From contig OZ005662.1 of assembly GCA_963930645.1 (NCBI GenBank), positions 98,378,436 to 98,442,435 of the forward strand: DNA of 64,000 nt. The letters run 5' to 3'. Numbering within the stretch: the stretch's first letter is position 1; each line of letters opens with the position of its first letter. A program made the translations under genes and the position numbers. This document shows positions 12,241 to 24,150 of this stretch, one piece after another. The notes beneath the pieces are model-generated. The model did not search any database. It saw only the letters and a list, made by a program, of their open reading frames with translations, and had not been told where the DNA came from. The DNA comes from Salticus scenicus. Lineage: Eukaryota > Arthropoda > Arachnida > Araneae > Salticidae.

Positions 12241-12610
12241 CTACCGCTAAAAGTAGCGCCGAAAAACAATATGCAATATGTAATAAAAATAAATAGTTGA
12301 TTATTTATTACAGTATTTGTATATGTATAATTGTCTGCATGTCTTACATTAAAAAAAAAAAAATTGTTTTAATGGGGCGCCACGAAAATTTTTCGCCTAG
12401 GGCGCCAAATTTGCTCGGGCCGGCACTGCTTACAGTGAAGTTTTACTGTATATATCAGATCAACGGATACGATAAAATGCTTTTTAAGAACTTTCTTTCA
12501 TGCACCGTGTATATATTTAATTCTATGTAATGAAAATAGTATCATACTTCCAGAGAATGACACGGTGATTTCCAAAACTGCATGGAGTATTAACGAATAA
12601 AAGGTAAAAA

Positions 12611-12763
12611 TATATTTGAGGGTGCCCCCTTGGCGAAATTGTTTGGTGCATTTTTGTTAATAACCTATAACACTATATACATATAAATAGGCTAACTTTA
12701 GTTATAAAAATATATTTACCGCAATTACAACTTGGCGAGAATCAAGGGGCACCCTCAAATATA
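12611..12763. mobile_element. 153-bp palindromic MITE
   Basis: TATATTTGAGGGTGCCCC on the left is mirrored by GGGGCACCCTCAAATATA on the right. TA flanks both ends and may be the TSD. The interior is AT-rich and non-coding. The superfamily is undetermined. Confidence 0.7.
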
Positions 12764-13701
12764 GTCTAACCCATATAAAACCCCGCAAATATTAATAATA
12801 ATACTATTATTAATAACAATATTGTAGTCTATATTTGCGTCGGTGGATGAAGAAATGGCATGAGGCATCTATGTTAAATAGACATATAATATTTTTTCTA
12901 TATACAGTGTATTCAGTTTTCTATATACAGTCATATAATATCTTTTCTCTATACCAGACTTTCTGGTGCCACCACTGGGAATTTACTTTCGTCACTTTAC
13001 ATTCATTGTAAAGATTGATTGTCACTTTACATTGGTTTCGTCACTTTACACTTTACATTGATTTACTAAATGCACTGCGTGATATGTTACTTTGATTTCA
13101 ACAACTTCGAGAAAAGACTTAGCTGCACAAGTACATCCAATTTTTATGGATCTCCAACTTTTAAATATGTACTTCTATTTTCTTTTGGATTATAGGTCCT
13201 AATCGGGTGACAGTTGCAGTAACTTAATTTCAGATCAGTTTCTATTGAAGAACTTTGTATAATGAAAGAATATTGATCTTCTTTTTCAACTTTACTTTCC
13301 TAATTCAAAAATTCTTTCTTAGCACAGAACGTAAATTCTATGAATTTTAATTTAATAGAATGCACAGTTTCAAAATGATTATGCAACAGTGACATTGCAT
13401 GAAATTTCCGATTGCACTTTCCATAAGATTGTTTGCATGACACAATATCCTAACGGTGTATATTTCTCTTGTAATAATGCAAACTCTTTTTTCAGTGTAA
13501 ACTGTAAACGTTGTTTGACATCTTTCACATATAACAGGATGAAACTGCCATTTCTTTAGCAATTGAATTATCTCACACATAAAAACAGCATAGAGCAAAT
13601 AAATAATCTAAAAACAGCAAACGTAAAAACGAAAGACCAGAAGATAAAAAAGATACTTACATACAACTCGGCAGTGTGAATGAATCTCAGATCTTCTGCG
13701 T
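12764..13701. other. non-coding stretch
   Basis: No supported gene. A small cluster of GTCACTTTACATT repeats lies near 12985-13060 (four copies). One 83-codon minus-strand frame here has no recognisable features. Confidence 0.5.
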
Positions 13702-14939
13702 AAATGAATCACTCGCTGCAGGCTGCAACAAGATGTTAGATCGCGCACATCACAAATGTCCAGCTTGCTCCTTCTACTAATGAGCATGCGCGGGACTTGT
13801 CTCCTCTCCTCAAGTGCTAAGCGAGAAGGTGCTTCCCTCTATTAACGATTAACTTAAACAAACATTTTAAGAGAATTTTTATTTATTTTATTTATTTATT
13901 CCTTCTTTTAAAACATTTTTAAAATAATGAAAATCTTAGAATCGGAGTTATTTTACTTGAAAGTCAGCTTCCATCCGTTAAAAATATTGTAGGATTTAGA
14001 AACAGATTAAAATAAATATTTAAAAGTGTAGGAAGTTTTCCCTAATAAAAATATTAATGGATTATCAAAACTTTTTTTTTTTTCAGGAATTTTACTTTAA
14101 CAATATTTTTTAAAATATCATTATTTCAAGATACATTTTTAAAATAACAGAAATGTATGAGATATAATAATTCCAAAATCATATTTATTATAGTTTTTTG
14201 ATTTTCTTTATATTAATTTTTCACATCGAATACTTTGTAGGAAAATTTCAAGTTGATACAAATTATGTAGAATATTGGTTTTATATTAAACTATGTATAT
14301 TTTCCTATCCTTCATATAATCAAAGCCTCCTTAAGTAGATGCCTTCCACGCGCAGCGAATCCCAATGTTAAATTAGGCAACATTTAAAAAACAAAACTAA
14401 CGCTAGGTGACAGCACCTACGCAGAGCAACAATTTTCTTCTCTTTCATAGATAAGTTATATTTTTCATATAAAAATCTAGCTATTAATTTCAATTTAAAG
14501 TCCAAAATTGTATTTTTTTTTTCTTTTAATTTGAAAAAATGATGTGAAAGTGCTTTATCATAAATATTTTCTAAAAAATATTCAAATATTTATATTTAAA
14601 AAAGTATAGTGTTTAATTTTCTTCGGAAGTGGACAAGACCTATTTTAGCTTTTCAACTAATTGAATTACAGCGTATCTAATAAATAACACCTTTTTTTTT
14701 AAATATATTATTAATTAAAAAACGAAATTTAAAATTAAATAAGCAAAAGCATGGCATGTCTATCACGCGATTAAATTATTTTTTATATATTTATTCAATA
14801 AAAATTTCAAAATTTTTTTTAATTTAGATATCAGATGAAAGTTTCGTTTATATAAATTAAAATCTCTGAACTTTAAATGAGTCTCAGTTTAGAATGAATA
14901 ATTTATAATGATAAATTATTAAAATCATGTCTTTTTTTT

Positions 14940-14977
<38 letters not shown>

Positions 14978-16440
14978 TGGTCATGTCCTTTACGTTACAT
15001 TTTTACCTTATTAGGTGTGAATTATTCTTCTTAAATCGAGAATTTTATATTATTTATAAGAAAAATAGACCAGCACATTAACGAGATAAGTTAACATTCA
15101 GTAATAAAAATTAGAGAAGAAAACAATCTGTTGTCTAGTCCGTCACAAAAAATAAATAAAATAACCATTAAGATTTAAATTTTTAAAATTAAGGATTTCT
15201 TGAGTATAAGTTTTCTCTCGCACGAAGTTTTTTTTATTTATTTATTTATTTTTTTTTTTTTTTCAAGATTTTATTAGCTTTACCAGCTCCGAGAGTGTAT
15301 GCTTCGAAACTGATAGACAGTTTCAAAATAAAGTTGTGTTATGTTTACATGTTTTGAGGTCTCCTGAAACGAAAAATAATGTTTTTAGCGGTTGGTCTGT
15401 GCGCGTCGGTTTGTCTATCTCGGATATACTTGGAAAATGCTGAAAGTGTATTTCATTTTGTGTTAGGTGTTTTTCATATAAGACTAAATTTAAATGCACA
15501 ATCTGATGTGCACATAGTTTATTGAAAATATACAGGGCTATCCAAAATTAAGCTAAACGTTCTTTTCTGTAGAATGTAATTGACGGAAGTGCTTTGCTAC
15601 ACTTTTTTTATGTCGACGAATACTGTTGAAGAAGGAAAATTAATTTTTTGAACCTATAATGTAAACAAAGTATTTTTTTTTTAGTTCTATTTTCAACTCA
15701 GGTTTTTGAATAAAGTCGCGTTTTGGGGTTCCCTGAATACAAAAAAACTTTTTTTTTTTTTTTTTTTTTTTTTTAAGTGATTGATTTATATGCATATTTA
15801 TTATCAGAATAACTCAAAAACAAACAAATGCAGGAAATTCACAATTGTATTTTAAAACTCCTATTAGGTTTCAATTTGAAAAATTTGATAAAGATTGGCA
15901 AATTTAAGGACAAATTAATAACATCCTTGAAATATTTTTACTTCCATTACCCTACTACCGTATGTAATGAAAGTATTGTGTTCGGTCCAAAAATTCGATA
16001 TCGAGTTTTCCCCTGATTTATATTTTTAAGGTCTCATGAGTCCAAAAAAAGTAGTTTTTGGCAATTAGCCAGTATATGTGTGTGTTTGTATATGTGAGTG
16101 TATGGATGTGGAGAATTTCTATTTCAAAAAATCAGGTCATCTTTCTGTCATATCTGATAATTTTTCAAATCAGTAATCATGATATTTAATTTTTACATGA
16201 ATTTCTAATTCTATATTCCATTTGTATGGTAAAAGGTTAATAAAAGTAATGTTATGAATCTTAAAATTTAATATTTTTAAAAAGAACAAAAGTAGAAATA
16301 AAAATTTTCTATTTTTTCTTTCCAAGATTCCCAACACTTTTGTTTCGATTTAACTGAAATAATCAAATTTTTATACGCATTTACACAAGTTTTTAAAAAA
16401 CAGTGGTATTAAAAAATATAAATCAATCTTGTTCCTTATA

Positions 16441-16510
16441 TTGGAGTATTTTATAGTTTTATTCATAAGTTACTAATGTAATTTATGAATAGAACTATAA
16501 AATACTCCAA
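16441..16510. repeat. near-perfect hairpin, ~32-bp arms
   Basis: TTGGAGTATTTTATAGTT is mirrored by AACTATAAAATACTCCAA. The arms continue through TTCATAA/TTATGAA to a short TAAT loop, with two mismatches that could be G:U pairs in RNA. It could be a tiny fold-back MITE. Confidence 0.8.
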
Positions 16511-16954
16511 TTTTGAGTTACTTCAAAGTAACTAAGAACAAGTTATTTTTCTGTATTCCTACATGAATAAATAAAAATTTCATTTCATTTTGAAATAAGC
16601 ATAACTATTTTATTTGTTAAATCTAACTTACTAACAGAGGTGTCAACCCTTCGAATTTTTATATCATAATTTCTTTTAAATTTATCTTCGTCTTAATCAT
16701 AGAATTTACGATAATAAATAAAAATAACGTTTTTTGTGAAAAATATTATTGATATTCAAAAATCCGGAGGGTTGGTAATTTTGCATTAATTACTTATGCA
16801 TTTTACATACCTTGTCTTGAAATATTTGCAGGCCATTTGAAAACATATATTTTCACGGCGACTGTCGGATTTACAAAATGGAACGACGTAATACACGATA
16901 TTATAAAGAAAAAACCTCTCACATTTATTAAATTAATAAAACATAAACCATGAA

Positions 16955-17246
16955 TGAATGAATGATTGGGTTTTACGTCGCACTAATGCTGCGCAGATGG
17001 GCAATTGGCGACGGTCTGGGACACACCCCTAGAGGTGGTCCGGAGACATGCCATCACAATTTTGATCCTCCACGGAAGGGATGGCTCTCCCGCTTCGGTA
17101 ACCCCCAGAGGTATAATTTTTGATGGGAACATGGAGGCCTTTGCGGCCACGACAGATTTTACGTGCACCAGCCACCATTAGTGTACACGACGGTCTTTGG
17201 CCGGCTCGAGTACCGAACCCGCAATCTTCCAATTACGAGGCCGGCG
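16955..17246 (-). mobile_element. tRNA-derived SINE (family 2) with 13-bp TSD
   Basis: Read on the minus strand, the head has GCGGGTTCGGTACTCG, a good B-box match, and the tail is GCGACGTAAAACCCAATC followed by ATTC repeats. The 13-mer CATAAACCATGAA flanks both ends (16942-16954 and 17247-17259). Two overlapping minus-strand frames inside are not genes. Confidence 0.88.
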
Positions 17247-18480
17247 CATAAACCATGAAGAACTCAATTGAAAGTCAATTGAATCGCGGGAAATAAACAG
17301 AACTTTACGACACGGTATCAAGCGCCATCTACTGGCTATGTTCTTCTCGTACTGTTGCCAAGTTTTCGAGCGGTCTCGCTAGGCATCTACTTAAGGAGGC
17401 TCTGATATAATACTGCTTATTACTATTTCGAATTAATTTATTTAAAAATGTAATAATAATAACATATTAGTTGTAAATTGAAATATCTTAACAAAAACAG
17501 TTTATTATTTTATATATTTCTAGTTATAATCATGCCTAAAAATAAAATAAAATAAAATAAATAAATAAATAATGATAAATTAAATTTATCATCAGTAAAT
17601 TTTAAAGAAAGTAAACTTGATTTAATTTAAATTCTATATATTCAGCTATACACATTATATATTATATCTAAACAAATAATAATGATGATAATATTGATAA
17701 ATATAATAATAATATTAAAAAAAATAAATAAAATATAAAAAAATTTCTAACAAATATTAACAAGGTATTCTGTTTAATATTCAGTTAGAATTTTATTGGA
17801 TGTAAAAAAGGAGTGCTTAAAATGGACATCTTATAAACTGAGCAAATGAGAGGTAATGTTTATCATTAATAAACATTAAGAGGATCGATTAAGCTGTTTA
17901 TCATCTCCCCTTCCTTCTTGTCAATATTTACAATTTTATTATTAATATCTAATTCAGAAGTAGCTAACTGTATGAAAATGTAATTCTATCTTAGTATTAT
18001 ATGTAAATATTGTGCATAAGTCCTAAAAACGATTTATATTATTTTATATATTTTTATTTATATTTATTCCTCCTACTGTTAAATAAATAAATAATAAAAT
18101 AAACTGAAAGCATTAATTTACTTTTAGACATGGTGTGGTATATTCTAATTATTATAGTTTTTAAAAGCAACAGTATAACACATTTAAAAATTATTTAAGA
18201 CTTCATAAAATATTAAAAATTTTATGGAGGCAAACAGTTTTAATAACGTAATTTATTATTCAACAATTTTAATGAGGGAGAAAGAAACACTTTAAAATAT
18301 TACATTAATTATATTTATTAATTTACTTTCTAAGTTTCTTTTCTTTTTCTTTACTTTTTTAGGAAGTGTATTATTTTGATAAAATAAAATGTCATAATGT
18401 AAAGAAAAAGAAAAAAAAGAAAAGAAAGGGGGGGGGTTAATAAGTAAAGTATAGCTATATGTTTTATTCAAGTAGGATAG

Positions 18481-18481
<1 letters not shown>

Positions 18482-18516
<35 letters not shown>
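18482..18516. repeat. long T homopolymer and nearby C run
   Basis: About 33 T in a row, followed about 75 bases downstream by a C run near 18591-18602. Such runs are recurrent here and are sites of likely assembly length error. Confidence 0.9.
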
Positions 18517-18519
<3 letters not shown>

Positions 18520-20599
18520 GACATGAATTTTAATTTAATCTTTAGTGCAAACATCCTTCATAGTTAAGGTGTTTGATCCCCTTTCATACCCCCCCCCCCC
18601 CCAATCACTGATTTGAATAAATTTCAAATATTTATCATTTGATTATAATATTACTTATTTCTTTTCCATATAAAAATAAAGAAAATTCTTTGTAGCAACC
18701 ATAAACTATAATATATAATAACTAGAATATATTAAACTTATTACCTAGAAGTAAATTAATGCTTCCTGTTTATCTTACTTTATTAATAGAAAGATAAGTT
18801 GATCTTCTAATGTTTATTAGTGATAAAGATTAACTTTCATTTGCTCAATTTTTTAGATGTCTACTTTTAAGTACTTTTAAAACCCAATAAAATTCTCATT
18901 TAGTATTGGTGGGACTATCGCAAATACTTGCCAGGAAAAATTGCAATTTTCTGTGTCATGAATAATATGTAACATATGTAATATAGTTTAATATGTACAG
19001 GTTAAATTATTTTAAATTTACTTTCTTTAAAATGTATTGATAATAATGTGATGGAATTTAAAACTGAAATATTTCATTTATTTTTTCTTAATACTGGAAA
19101 TTGTAATAAACAGTTTTACATGCGGTATACAGGGGTGTATATAATTTAATGTAAAATCAATTTTCTACTTAATTTGTATATATTTGAATCTTTCATACGA
19201 AGTATTTGATGGGAAAAATCAATATACAGAAATTCACAAAATGGTTATGGAATTATTATATCTCATACATCTCTGTTATTTTAAATTTAAAAAATATATC
19301 TTGAAATAATAATAAAAATATCTGTAGAGAAATTTTATACAAAATAAATGAAAGTACAAATAAAGTTTTTTGAAAAATAATAATATTATAGTTTTAAAAA
19401 ATTAAAGAACACGCTTTAATTTACTTTCCTTATTTTAAATAAATGTAATTTTTATTGTTCACGTTTTTTTTTTTTTTTTTTTTTTTTTTCCGTCGAAAAA
19501 ATAATGATAATTTTTTTGGCAACAATTAAATTAAGGAATAATATTAAATATTTTAAATAAATGTAATTTTTATTGTTCACATTTTTTTTTTTTTTTTCTG
19601 TCCAAAAAATAATGATAATTTTTTTTGGCAACAATTAAATTAAGGATTAAAATTAAATGGCCAATTTATCAGTAATTAGAAGGTTTTTATTTTAACATTT
19701 TAATTAATTAAAAGAAAACTAAAACAAAATTCGAAAATCGGGCTTCGAGGTGCATCAGGAGAGGTCATTACGAACCACCATGCAAATTTTTGTAGCTCAG
19801 CCATCAGCCGTTTTCTTAAAAAGCTCTGGAAACCATACACAATGGTTTTTTGTTTGAGATATGAAGGATTTTGTGCAATCACGTTTTGCTCCCAGAGAAG
19901 TTACAAACATACATACATACAGGTGAAGCTAATATAAGCGTGTTAATAACTCTGATTCTGAGATTTTCATTATTTAAAAAAATGTTTGAAAAGAAGGAAA
20001 AAATAAATAAAAATTATCTTAAATGTTTGGTTAAATTAATCGTTAATAGAGGGAAGCACCGCTGCTCTCAATTTCTGAGATTTTTCCTTCTCGCTTAGCA
20101 TTTGAGAAGAGGAGACAAGTCCCCGCGAATGCTCATTAGTAGAAGGAGCAAGCTGGAGCATTTGTGATGTGCGCGATCTTGTGCTGCAGTCGTATGGTCC
20201 GTGCTGCAGTCTTGTCAGGCTGCAGCACGAGTGATTAGACCTCAAATTGGCCGGACCATACTATTGGTTGAAAATGACGCCACTGAATACGTCTCTTGGT
20301 AAAAGGAAAAAATCGCCAAAATGTAAGGTTACTGTAGTTACAGTTGCATGATTTATTTGTTGAGCACCGGTATTGAATAAAAAAAAATCTTTTGTTTTTC
20401 TAAGTAATGAAGATAGAGTTCTCTTTAACGGAGAAAAATTGAATTTAATTTGGGATGATACGGGGAATCTCCTAATACAGCAATATTTTTGCAATCCACT
20501 AAACAACAAATCAGTTATGACATTACAAATTATATACAGCTTTCAGAGAATTTTTGAGAGATGCATGAAATTTTGTACTGCAGCAATCAATAATAAGCA

Positions 20600-20715
20600 T
20601 GTATGTATCGTCGGCCTAGCCTTTCGGAGTTTTCCGCGGTTTTCTCCGAAACTTGCGGGCTAGGACCCCTTAGAAAGACCCCCCTCAGGCCTAGTACCCA
20701 AGAGTACTCTATTCG
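20600..20715 (+). repeat. partial SINE (family 1), right half
   Basis: GAGTTTTCCGCGGTTTTCTCC, AACTTGCGGGCTAGGACC and CCCTTAGAAAGACCCCC match the body of the SINE at 42454-42742. The tRNA-like head is missing. Confidence 0.7.
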
Positions 20716-20854
20716 CAACACCACTTAATAATGAAATGTCAATGTTGTCATGAACAGCATTCGGATCATAAGCAACAAAATCGGGTCGGGTTGAAAATAT
20801 TTTTTACAACATAAATTTATAGGCATGTTGTAACTAATTTAAACATTCTGCACA

Positions 20855-20998
20855 GGTATCGGTTGGCCAGATGCGTCCGTTTGAGTCTTTCTAAGGGATC
20901 CTAGCCCGTATTTACGTCGAACGACTAGGTCGATGAGCGCGACCTGGGATCGAACCCTCCCATCTACCAGCTTCGAGCGCTGAACCGCTGGCGGGCAG
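20855..20998 (-). mobile_element. SINE (family 1), truncated body
   Basis: Minus strand: AGCGGTTCAGCGCTCGAAGC (A-box side), then GGTTCGATCCCAGGTCGCGC (B box), then a shortened body ending near CCAACCG. No clear TSD. Confidence 0.75.
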
Positions 20999-20999
20999 A

Positions 21000-21600
21000 C
21001 ATGTACCGCCAGAAAATTAGATTGTATCTGTTCTTCAACGGAAAATTCGAAAAGCGACTGTTGTTAATATATAAATTAAAGAAATACAGTCGCATCTGGA
21101 AATTGAAAAGATTTCACAAGACTTTCTTCTATCGTAAAAATTTTCAACTTCCGGTTTTTGATGAGACTCTAGAAAATGTGTGTGATGTCTGGCATATAAA
21201 TTTATAAATAAATGCACCTAGACATCCTATCGCTCAACAGATAGCGCTCCATAATTTAAGGGATATCTCAGGTGCATATAAATTTATCCTCATCAACTTT
21301 TTATGTCTCAAAAGGTTGCGCTGCTATGGTATGCTTATGCAGTGATTTTTACAGTTCAAGGAAAGGCTATATTTCAGGAACTACTAAACAAAATTGCACT
21401 TAAATTTATATGTGGATCTTCCCACTTTGGGTACCAATAGGTGGGGGTGTCCATAATTTAAGGGATATATTGTGTATAATTAAAAGATATCTGAAAAGAC
21501 CATAATCAGACCAATTGGATGGTCCCCGAGATCTCAACTTCTATGGTGGGTTCGTAAGTGATTATGAAAACGCATTTTTTAATATACTATTTATGGAGAC
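21000..21600. other. non-coding stretch
   Basis: Nothing recognisable as a gene. CCATAATTTAAGGGATAT occurs twice (near 21250 and 21450), suggesting remains of a tandem or dispersed repeat. Confidence 0.45.
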
Positions 21601-21905
21601 TGTTGTACAATGTTCTCTAAGATGAAAATCGTCATTATGGTTTAATAAATAATAGCTTTAGTCTGATTGTATTAGAAAATATAGAAGATGTGGTCACAAC
21701 ATACTAGTTTTATTTATTTATTTATTTAATACTTTTAATGAATCCTCGCTTTTATGTAAATGGTATTTTGAATTTTCTCTATTTATACTGCAAATATAGA
21801 AGATTTTATTTAAAACTAGTATGCTGTGACCACCTCCTATGGGAACAGTAAAAATATTTTCTTAAATTTATTAAACCACAATGTTCATTTAGAACACTAA
21901 ATATT
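21600..21905. repeat. two Helentron-like 5' ends facing away in an inverted pair
   Basis: At about 21685-21706 the inverted 5' end (GGTCACAACATACTAG) lies on the minus strand; at about 21824-21845 CTAGTATGCTGTGACCACC lies on the plus strand. About 100 bp beyond each start is also inverted (ATGGTTTAATAAA versus TTTATTAAACCAC). The 3' ends with the hairpin are absent, so this is a fold-back made from two 5' termini of the family A element. Confidence 0.65.
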
Positions 21906-22576
21906 TACAAGGTCGTATGAAGAAAATTAACATTTAATCAACTTACTAAGCCAGTGTAACAATATTTTAGATTCACTGAGCTCTGCCATTTTGATCTATT
22001 TAATTTTTCAACATGATTCTGCCAACTATATTTTTACAGTCTCACAAATGCATTTGATGTCCGGCCACTTGAAAATTCACATAAATAGGTATTTATGAAC
22101 CTACATGTTAGCCTACATCAATGTTTCTACTAATTCGTTATTAATTTGTAGCCGCCATTTTGAAACAAAATGACTTGATAATCACCGAATAAGCCGGAAA
22201 GATATTATATTTCTTTGCTGCATGCATATTAACCCTTTCATTCCCCGTGATGCCAATTGGAATCATAACATTTCAGATTTTCTTTCTTACCACCCGCTGA
22301 TTCAAAATGAACAATATTAAACCCACCGAAAAATATATATTTTAGATGATCCTTGTTGATAACTGAAAGTCTGATAATAATATCGGATTGGGCAATTTAA
22401 GAAAATTAACTGTTTGAAATTTTTTTTATTTTATTTTTTAATGTTGTATTTTAATTAATGTCCAAAATTTTGATATTTTTATTTATTGAAAAGTTATGAT
22501 TTTAAATGGTATCAGTGGTTATATTAAACATAACCTTTCAGTTGCTTTGTTAGCTATATCAATTCGTACTCTGCTC
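21906..22576. other. non-coding stretch
   Basis: AT-rich; no gene, element end or strong repeat seen. Confidence 0.5.
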
Positions 22577-23329
22577 CTATTTAAAAAAAATATTTATATA
22601 TATTACCTTTGAAATAAATTTATGACTAAATATAAAATTTATTGTTTTATGGAGGGTGGGAATGAAAGGGTGCTCTCCAATGAGATTTAATGGAAATAAA
22701 TATATTTTTTTTTGGGAGTCTTTAAAATACAAACAAAAAAAAACGTAACTATAGTCCCATATTAATAATTCATTAGTCTGGTGACTTAAATAAAAATTAC
22801 AAACCACAATGCTATAGAAAACGAGGTTGAAATGTACTGAAAATAACCAGACGTCAGCATAATATTTTAATAACAATTTTAGTGAATACATCAGGTGACT
22901 TAAATAAAAATTACAAAAACAATAATAAATGACGGATGAAATTGTCACAGCACAATCCAATGAAAAAAAGTTAGCCCAAAGGCTGCCGAACATTTCTTCT
23001 GGCATTCGGGCGGTCAGGAATGTTTTGGCCTGTTCTCTATCAAACCACAGATCATGTACCTCCACCGTCTCTATATCCAAGGTGGCCGACTGTCGTCCCA
23101 TCACATCTCGGGTCGTAAGATGCGCACAGCCGTAGACGAACTTATCCAGTGTGGGAAAGTCCTTTTGGAGACTGATATAATCCATCTCTCGCCCGATATA
23201 GGCTATCGTGCGATCCCTGGCGCAAGCCTTCGCCATGTCGACGGCGCGTATAAACAAATTTCCATCGCCCGTGCGAAGCGTCAAGAAAGTACGGTCCAAA
23301 GGAGCGTAGCCCACGTAAGAAAGAGACAT
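22577..23329 (-). pseudogene. 5' part of a GC-rich, virus-like gene of unknown function
   Basis: The frame opens with ATG at 23329. Its first ~125 codons are GC-rich and protein-like (SLSYVGYAPLDRTF, NLFIRAVDMAKACARD, YGCAHLTTRDVMGR, EVHDLWFDREQ). From about 22950 downward the composition drops to local AT-rich background and the rest (ISSVIYYCFCNFYLSH onward) is read-through junk, so the 3' part of the gene is lost. The NLFIRAVDMAKA stretch faintly recalls the BRO-N pattern of viral DNA-binding proteins (FVAKDVAKALG), but I do not claim that assignment. The coding half stands out in base use from everything around it, like the islands at 36-53 kb. No TATA box is seen upstream, and an out-of-frame ATG lies at 23366. 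Transfer from a large DNA virus is an inference. Confidence 0.5.
22779..22918 (+). repeat. short direct repeat beside the truncated gene
   Basis: GGTGACTTAAATAAAAATTA occurs at about 22779 and again at about 22893, next to where the GC-rich coding half stops. It may mark a local duplication or a recombination edge. Confidence 0.6.
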
Positions 23330-23707
23330 GGTCTGCGAGTGAGACGGCGAGCGCGCTGGCGGTCATTGAGCTCCATTAGTAACAGGAGAGTCAAGTTCCC
23401 GGTCAGTCGTCTGCTAGCCGAATTACATCCCGATGAAGCAGCTTGGGAAAAGAGAAAATATAGTTCCTTTACTCTAGCCTAGAACATGCTAAATTCTAAT
23501 TTATTTTTGTTGTAGTTTATATTTCCGTACTTGATTAAACAGTGAAAACAGTGCAAAACATTTAATATTTAAGGCCAGGGAACATTTAATTAATCTGTAC
23601 TAAGTATTTATTTGAATTTTTCTCTTCAAATAAATTATTTAGAAATGTGTCATTGATTGACGGACTTTCGTAGCTTACGCTAGAAATGTTCGTTTTTAAG
23701 GTATCGG

Positions 23708-23748
<41 letters not shown>

Positions 23749-24150
23749 GAAAGGATTATATAAAAAATATTTTTTCTGGTTGACTAGTACTATTAGAGGG
23801 TGATTAGCCACATTTTAATTCTTAAAATATGCATCTATAAGCACCTTACAAAAATATTTTAGAAAAGGGAAAAAAAATAAAAATAGTTTTTGCACACATT
23901 GGCATAATTTTAATTTATATATTAATATAATTTTAATTTATATATTAATATAATTTTAATATATATATAATAATTTTAATATATTACAATAATGAAATCC
24001 AATTTAATAATAATAATATATATGTCTGACGAAATGCATGATAAAATAATATAACATCAAAAATTGCATAAGGGTTATTAGAAACCTTAAAATGTGATAA
24101 AGTCAGAGAGAAAAAATAAGTAGACTTGGAAATCCTAAAATAAAAATAAC
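23330..24150. other. upstream of the truncated gene, then AT-rich filler
   Basis: 23330-23470 is GC-rich upstream sequence, including GAGCTCCATTAGTAACAGGA, which recurs inverted at 27280-27301. From 23480 on it is AT-rich with a T run near 23710 and short TATATTAATATAATTTTAAT tandem copies near 23915-23965. No gene. Confidence 0.55.

Larger units (their letters stand above)
8517..12428 (+). mobile_element. 3.9-kb hAT element with exact 8-bp TSD CTTACAGT
   Basis: The left end CAGGGCCGGCTCGACC and right end GGGCCGGCACTG are imperfect inverted partners, and both carry GCCTAGGGCGC just inside. CTTACAGT is duplicated exactly at 8509-8516 and 12429-12436. Remnants of the transposase C-terminus lie at about 11930-12240 on the plus strand. 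The interior also has a SINE scrap near 9200 and long A and T runs near 10350-10430. This is a decayed autonomous-size hAT. Confidence 0.92.
14325..17400. mobile_element. 3.1-kb element with perfect 20-bp TIR
   Basis: The left terminus GCCTCCTTAAGTAGATGCCT (14325-14344) is perfectly inverted at 17381-17400. The insertion separates two halves of the left palindrome arm; the right arm is continuous at that point. No transposase is recognisable. The interior has degenerate repeats around GGTCTCCTGA near 15355, 15725 and 16030, long T runs, a hairpin at 16441-16510 and a SINE at 16955-17246. Confidence 0.75.
13702..20240. repeat. giant diverged palindrome with about 1.6-1.8-kb arms
   Basis: The left arm (13702-14324 plus 17401-about 18355) is the inverse complement of the right arm (about 18385-20240) with indels and substitutions. 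Anchors: 13745-13860 pairs with 20040-20190 (GCGCACATCACAAATG, GTAGAAGGAGCAAGCT). 14115-14170 pairs with 19253-19325 (ATGTATGAGATATAATAATT). 17590-17625 pairs with 19010-19040 (TTTTAAAGAAAGTAAA). 17790-17880 pairs with 18780-18900. The turn lies in the CTTTCTTTTTC/GAAAAAGAAAAG region near 18370. A 3.1-kb element is inserted in the left arm at 14325. Confidence 0.75.

Noticed and set aside
13702..20240. assembly hairpin artefact
   Set aside because: The arms differ by many substitutions and indels and only one carries the 3.1-kb insertion, so a simple read fold-back is unlikely.
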